A stretch of 64,000 nucleotides of DNA from Variovorax sp. PAMC26660 (GTDB taxonomy: Bacteria > Pseudomonadota > Gammaproteobacteria > Burkholderiales > Burkholderiaceae_C), in the NCBI RefSeq assembly GCF_014302995.1, contig NZ_CP060295.1:2170001-2234000 (forward strand), in the 5' to 3' direction. The notes under the pieces are model-generated. The model saw nothing but the letters and a program-made list of their open reading frames with translations. It ran no database searches and had not been told where the DNA came from. Below, one piece after another: positions 61,557 through 64,000 of this stretch. Within the stretch, counting starts at the first letter, position 1, and each line of letters opens with the position of its first letter. The translations under genes and the position numbers were made by a program.

Positions 61557-62183
61557 CTAGAGGTCCCGAAGTCGGTTCGCCAATTCGACGGCCGACTTCA
61601 CTTCCATCTTCTCGAACACGCGCGCGCGGTGGACCTCCACCGTGCGCACGCTGATCGCGAGCTGGTCGGCAATCAGCTTGTTGGGCAGGCCCTCGACCAC
61701 GAGCCGCATCACGTCGCGCTCGCGGTCGGTCAGCTCGGCAATGCGCTCGGCCAGGCTGCGGCGCACGCGTTGCGCCTCCAGTTCGCGCAGCGACGCGCCC
61801 AGCGCCTGCTCGATGCGGTCGACCAGGGCGTTGTCTGAAAACGGCTTCTCGCAAAAATCGAAAGCACCGCGCTTGACCGCATCGACGGCGGTCGGCACAT
61901 CGGCATGGCCGGTCAGGAAGATCACCGGCATCGCGGCCAGCAAGCCGCGCTCGGCGAGCCGGTCGAACAGCACCAGCCCGCTGGTGCCAGGCATGCGCAC
62001 ATCGAGCAGCAGGCACAGCGGCTGCTCGGGCAACGGGCCTTGGTCAAGGAACTGCTCGAAAACCTCGGCGCTGCCGAAGTGCTCGGAGGCCAGGCGCCGC
62101 GAGCGCAGCAGCCAGGCCAAAGCCTCGCGCACGCTGGCGTCGTCGTCCACGATAAAAATCAAGCCATCGATCAGCGGTTGCAT
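61557..62183 (-). CDS. FixJ/NarL-type response regulator
   Basis: A 208-residue response regulator: receiver domain with Asp13-15 acidic cluster (FIVDDDASVRE), phosphoacceptor Asp61 in CLLLDVRMPG, Lys in FDFCEKPFSD, then a LuxR-type helix-turn-helix at about 140-205 (LTDRERDVMRLVVEGLPNKL). It lies 34 bp downstream of the histidine kinase gene on the same strand, so the two are a cognate pair. The FixJ-like layout suggests a single phosphorelay without extra domains. Confidence 0.93.
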   Translation of the reverse strand: MQPLIDGLIFIVDDDASVREALAWLLRSRRLASEHFGSAEVFEQFLDQGPLPEQPLCLLLDVRMPGTSGLVLFDRLAERGLLAAMPVIFLTGHADVPTAVDAVKRGAFDFCEKPFSDNALVDRIEQALGASLRELEAQRVRRSLAERIAELTDRERDVMRLVVEGLPNKLIADQLAISVRTVEVHRARVFEKMEVKSAVELANRLRDL

Positions 62184-62217
62184 GCCATGAGGTCCAACGA
62201 AAAATTTGAAAGCGCAG

Positions 62218-64000
62218 TCAGGCGGCCGCCGGCAGGGTAAACCGGAAGACGGTGCCACGCGGGCGATTGGGCTCGAACATGAGCGCGCCGCCATGCTGCT
62301 CCACCACCGTGCGGCACAGGCTCAAGCCGAGTCCCATGCCATCGGCGCGCGTGGTGAAGAAGGGCGTGAAGAGCCGCTCGGCCACTTCCTCGCTGATGCC
62401 GCAGCCCAGGTCGGCCACCGAAAACTCCAGCCAGCGGCGACCGTCTTCCTGGCCCGTGCCACCCACCGCCACGGCGCGCGCCACGCGCAGCCGCAACACC
62501 CGGCTGCCGACGTTGTCGGGGCTGTCCATCGCCTGCATTGCATTGCGCGCCAGGTTCAGCAGCACCTGTTCGACCAGCGTGCGGTCGCACATGGCGGCGG
62601 GCAGGCGGTCTTCGAGCACCACTTCGATGATCACGCCGAGCTTGCGCGCCTGCAGCCGCACCAGCGGCAGCACCGCGTCGATCAGCGCCTGCGGCGCCAC
62701 GGCCTCGCGCGTGCGGTCGCGCCGGCGCACGAAGTCGTGCACGCTGCGGATCACCTGCCCGGCGCGGTCGGCCTGCTCGGCGATGCGCCTGACGGCCATC
62801 GCCACTTCGCCCTGGTCGCCGGTCGCGTTCGGCCCGAGCAGGTTGAGCGAGCCGCTCGCATAGCTGGCAATGGCGGCCAGCGGCTGCGTGAGTTCGTGGC
62901 TCAGCAGCGAGGCCATCTCGCCGACGGTGGCCAGGCGCGCGCTGGCCTGCAGGCGCTCCTGGCTGGCGCGTGAGAGTTCTTCGATGCGGCGCTGCTCGCT
63001 CACGTCGATGAACGCGCTCATCCAGCCGGTCTGCACGCGGTGCGCGTTGATGAGCGGCGCCTCGAAGATCAGCACCGGAAAGCGCGCGCCGTCCTTGCGC
63101 ATGAAGACCGACTCGAAGCCCTCGCGCGGCGGCATGCCACCGGCCAGGCGCCGCGCCTGGCGCTGCTGGTATTCGTGCGCCAGCTCGGTGGGCCAATAGG
63201 GCGCGTCGCCGTTGTCGGCCATGAGTTCTTCGGGGCTGAAGCCGACCATCTCGCAGAAGGCCGGGTTCACGTAGGTGATGCGCCCTTGCAGGTCGCGCGC
63301 ACGCAGGCCGGTGATGACGGAGTCTTCCATCGCCTTGCGAAAGGCCAGCGCATCGGCCAGGTCGCGTTCGGCGCGCAGCCGGCGGCGCGTGTCGCGCGCC
63401 AGCAGCACCAGCACCGACACCAGCGCGATCGAGATCGCCGTGACCAGTGCCGTGAGCATGTTCGGAAACAGGTCGGGCGCGGCGCGCCAGCCGTCCACGC
63501 GCAGCATCAGCGCGGCGCCGGGCAGGTCGATGAGCTGCTGCGAGGTGAACACGCGCGTGCCGGTGCGCCGCGAGGTGCCCAGCGCCACCAGCCGCGTGCC
63601 ATCGGCCTCGGTGAAGGCCACTTCCTGGCCGCGCGTGAGCGTGGGGCCGACCAGCTCGATCAGCGCGTCGCGCAGCGAATAGCTGGCCACGAGGTAGCCG
63701 CCGGCATCGATGGGCACGCACAGCTCCATCACCTCGACGCCGCCACCGCCGGTGATCGGCACGTAGTGGCTCGGCGAATAGGCCGGCGCGCCCAGCTTGT
63801 GGGCGGCCGCGCAGGCCAGCGTCACATCGGACTGCTCGGGGCCGCGGCTGGCCTCGTCGAGGATACGCATGCGGTAGGGCGTGTTGACCGCCTCGACGGG
63901 GCGCAGCGCGGCATCGCGCCATTCAAGCCGCAGCCATTCGCGGTGCTCGCGCAGCAGGGCGGCGGCGGTGTCGGCCCATTGCGCACGCTCCATGCCCGGC
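62218..64000 (-). CDS. PAS-domain sensor histidine kinase, incomplete at the right edge
   Basis: A sensor kinase of at least 591 residues; the frame remains open to the window end, so the N terminus is missing. Visible parts: a periplasmic sensor region ending in a membrane helix at about 179-201 (LTALVTAISIALVSVLVLLA; numbered from Met at 63993), a PAS domain (about 225-340), the phosphoacceptor His366 in LLSHELTQP, and the ATPase domain with NLARNAMQAM, VADLGCGIS and GMGLGLSLC. FixL/DctB style. It pairs with the response regulator downstream. Confidence 0.9.
   Translation of the reverse strand, partial: PGMERAQWADTAAALLREHREWLRLEWRDAALRPVEAVNTPYRMRILDEASRGPEQSDVTLACAAAHKLGAPAYSPSHYVPITGGGGVEVMELCVPIDAGGYLVASYSLRDALIELVGPTLTRGQEVAFTEADGTRLVALGTSRRTGTRVFTSQQLIDLPGAALMLRVDGWRAAPDLFPNMLTALVTAISIALVSVLVLLARDTRRRLRAERDLADALAFRKAMEDSVITGLRARDLQGRITYVNPAFCEMVGFSPEELMADNGDAPYWPTELAHEYQQRQARRLAGGMPPREGFESVFMRKDGARFPVLIFEAPLINAHRVQTGWMSAFIDVSEQRRIEELSRASQERLQASARLATVGEMASLLSHELTQPLAAIASYASGSLNLLGPNATGDQGEVAMAVRRIAEQADRAGQVIRSVHDFVRRRDRTREAVAPQALIDAVLPLVRLQARKLGVIIEVVLEDRLPAAMCDRTLVEQVLLNLARNAMQAMDSPDNVGSRVLRLRVARAVAVGGTGQEDGRRWLEFSVADLGCGISEEVAERLFTPFFTTRADGMGLGLSLCRTVVEQHGGALMFEPNRPRGTVFRFTLPAAA

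Noticed and set aside
1..64000. tRNA, rRNA or integrase with attachment sites
   Set aside because: Intergenic gaps were read on both strands; none has a tRNA-like cloverleaf with CCA end or an rRNA segment, and no recombinase gene was seen.

Overview
The window is a 64-kb piece of a GC-rich chromosome, almost certainly from a betaproteobacterium of the family Comamonadaceae and most like Variovorax. This is inferred from gene content and protein style: ACC deaminase, a Bug-type solute receptor, Smg, a DUF1631 protein, a fused indolepyruvate ferredoxin oxidoreductase, yajC-secD-secF, and high G+C at third codon positions. No rRNA, tRNA, integrase, transposase gene or CRISPR array was seen.

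Layout. 0-4 kb: ACC deaminase and two glycolytic genes (pyk, pgk). 3.9-10.4 kb: a LysR regulator divergent from a tightly overlapping operon (VOC dioxygenase-like protein, alpha/beta hydrolase, FAD hydroxylase, DUF2783 protein, degenerate metallo-beta-lactamase-fold protein, Bug receptor) that looks like an aromatic-compound cassette. 10.4-13.5 kb: a leftward operon def, lipoprotein, fmt, azlC, azlD. 13.6-16.6 kb: LysM protein, dprA, smg. 16.6-22.5 kb: DUF1631 protein, then yajC-secD-secF. 22.9-28.2 kb: a lone DUF1016 nuclease, the indolepyruvate oxidoreductase and its divergent Lrp regulator. 28.2-37 kb: a tail-anchored unknown, an M28 peptidase, a polar amino-acid receptor and permease without an ATPase, an MFS exporter and an autotransporter.

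37.1-52.8 kb is the accessory part. A rightward operon has a creatininase-family enzyme, NitT/TauT-type ABC genes, an FAD-linked oxidase, a solute receptor, a flavodoxin-fold oxidoreductase, a ferredoxin reductase and a TetR (RutR-like) regulator. Converging on it is a leftward set encoding the tetronate pathway (ltnD, denD, otnK, otnC, otnI), then a cytosine-deaminase-like amidohydrolase and a RidA protein, with a GntR regulator upstream. Three copies of a ~268-bp element (A 41082-41350, B 48081-48347, C 51775-52043) sit between these genes. Each has imperfect terminal inverted repeats and two long hairpins whose loops carry the same ~30-nt core in opposite orientation. This element is the most unusual thing in the window.

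52.9-64 kb: a stand-alone E1 2-oxoacid dehydrogenase with a divergent Lrp regulator, a Tat-exported PhoX-like phosphatase, MltA whose start codon shares a CATG with a divergent 53-residue membrane protein, two tandem OmpA-type lipoproteins, and a FixJ-type response regulator with a PAS histidine kinase that runs off the right edge.
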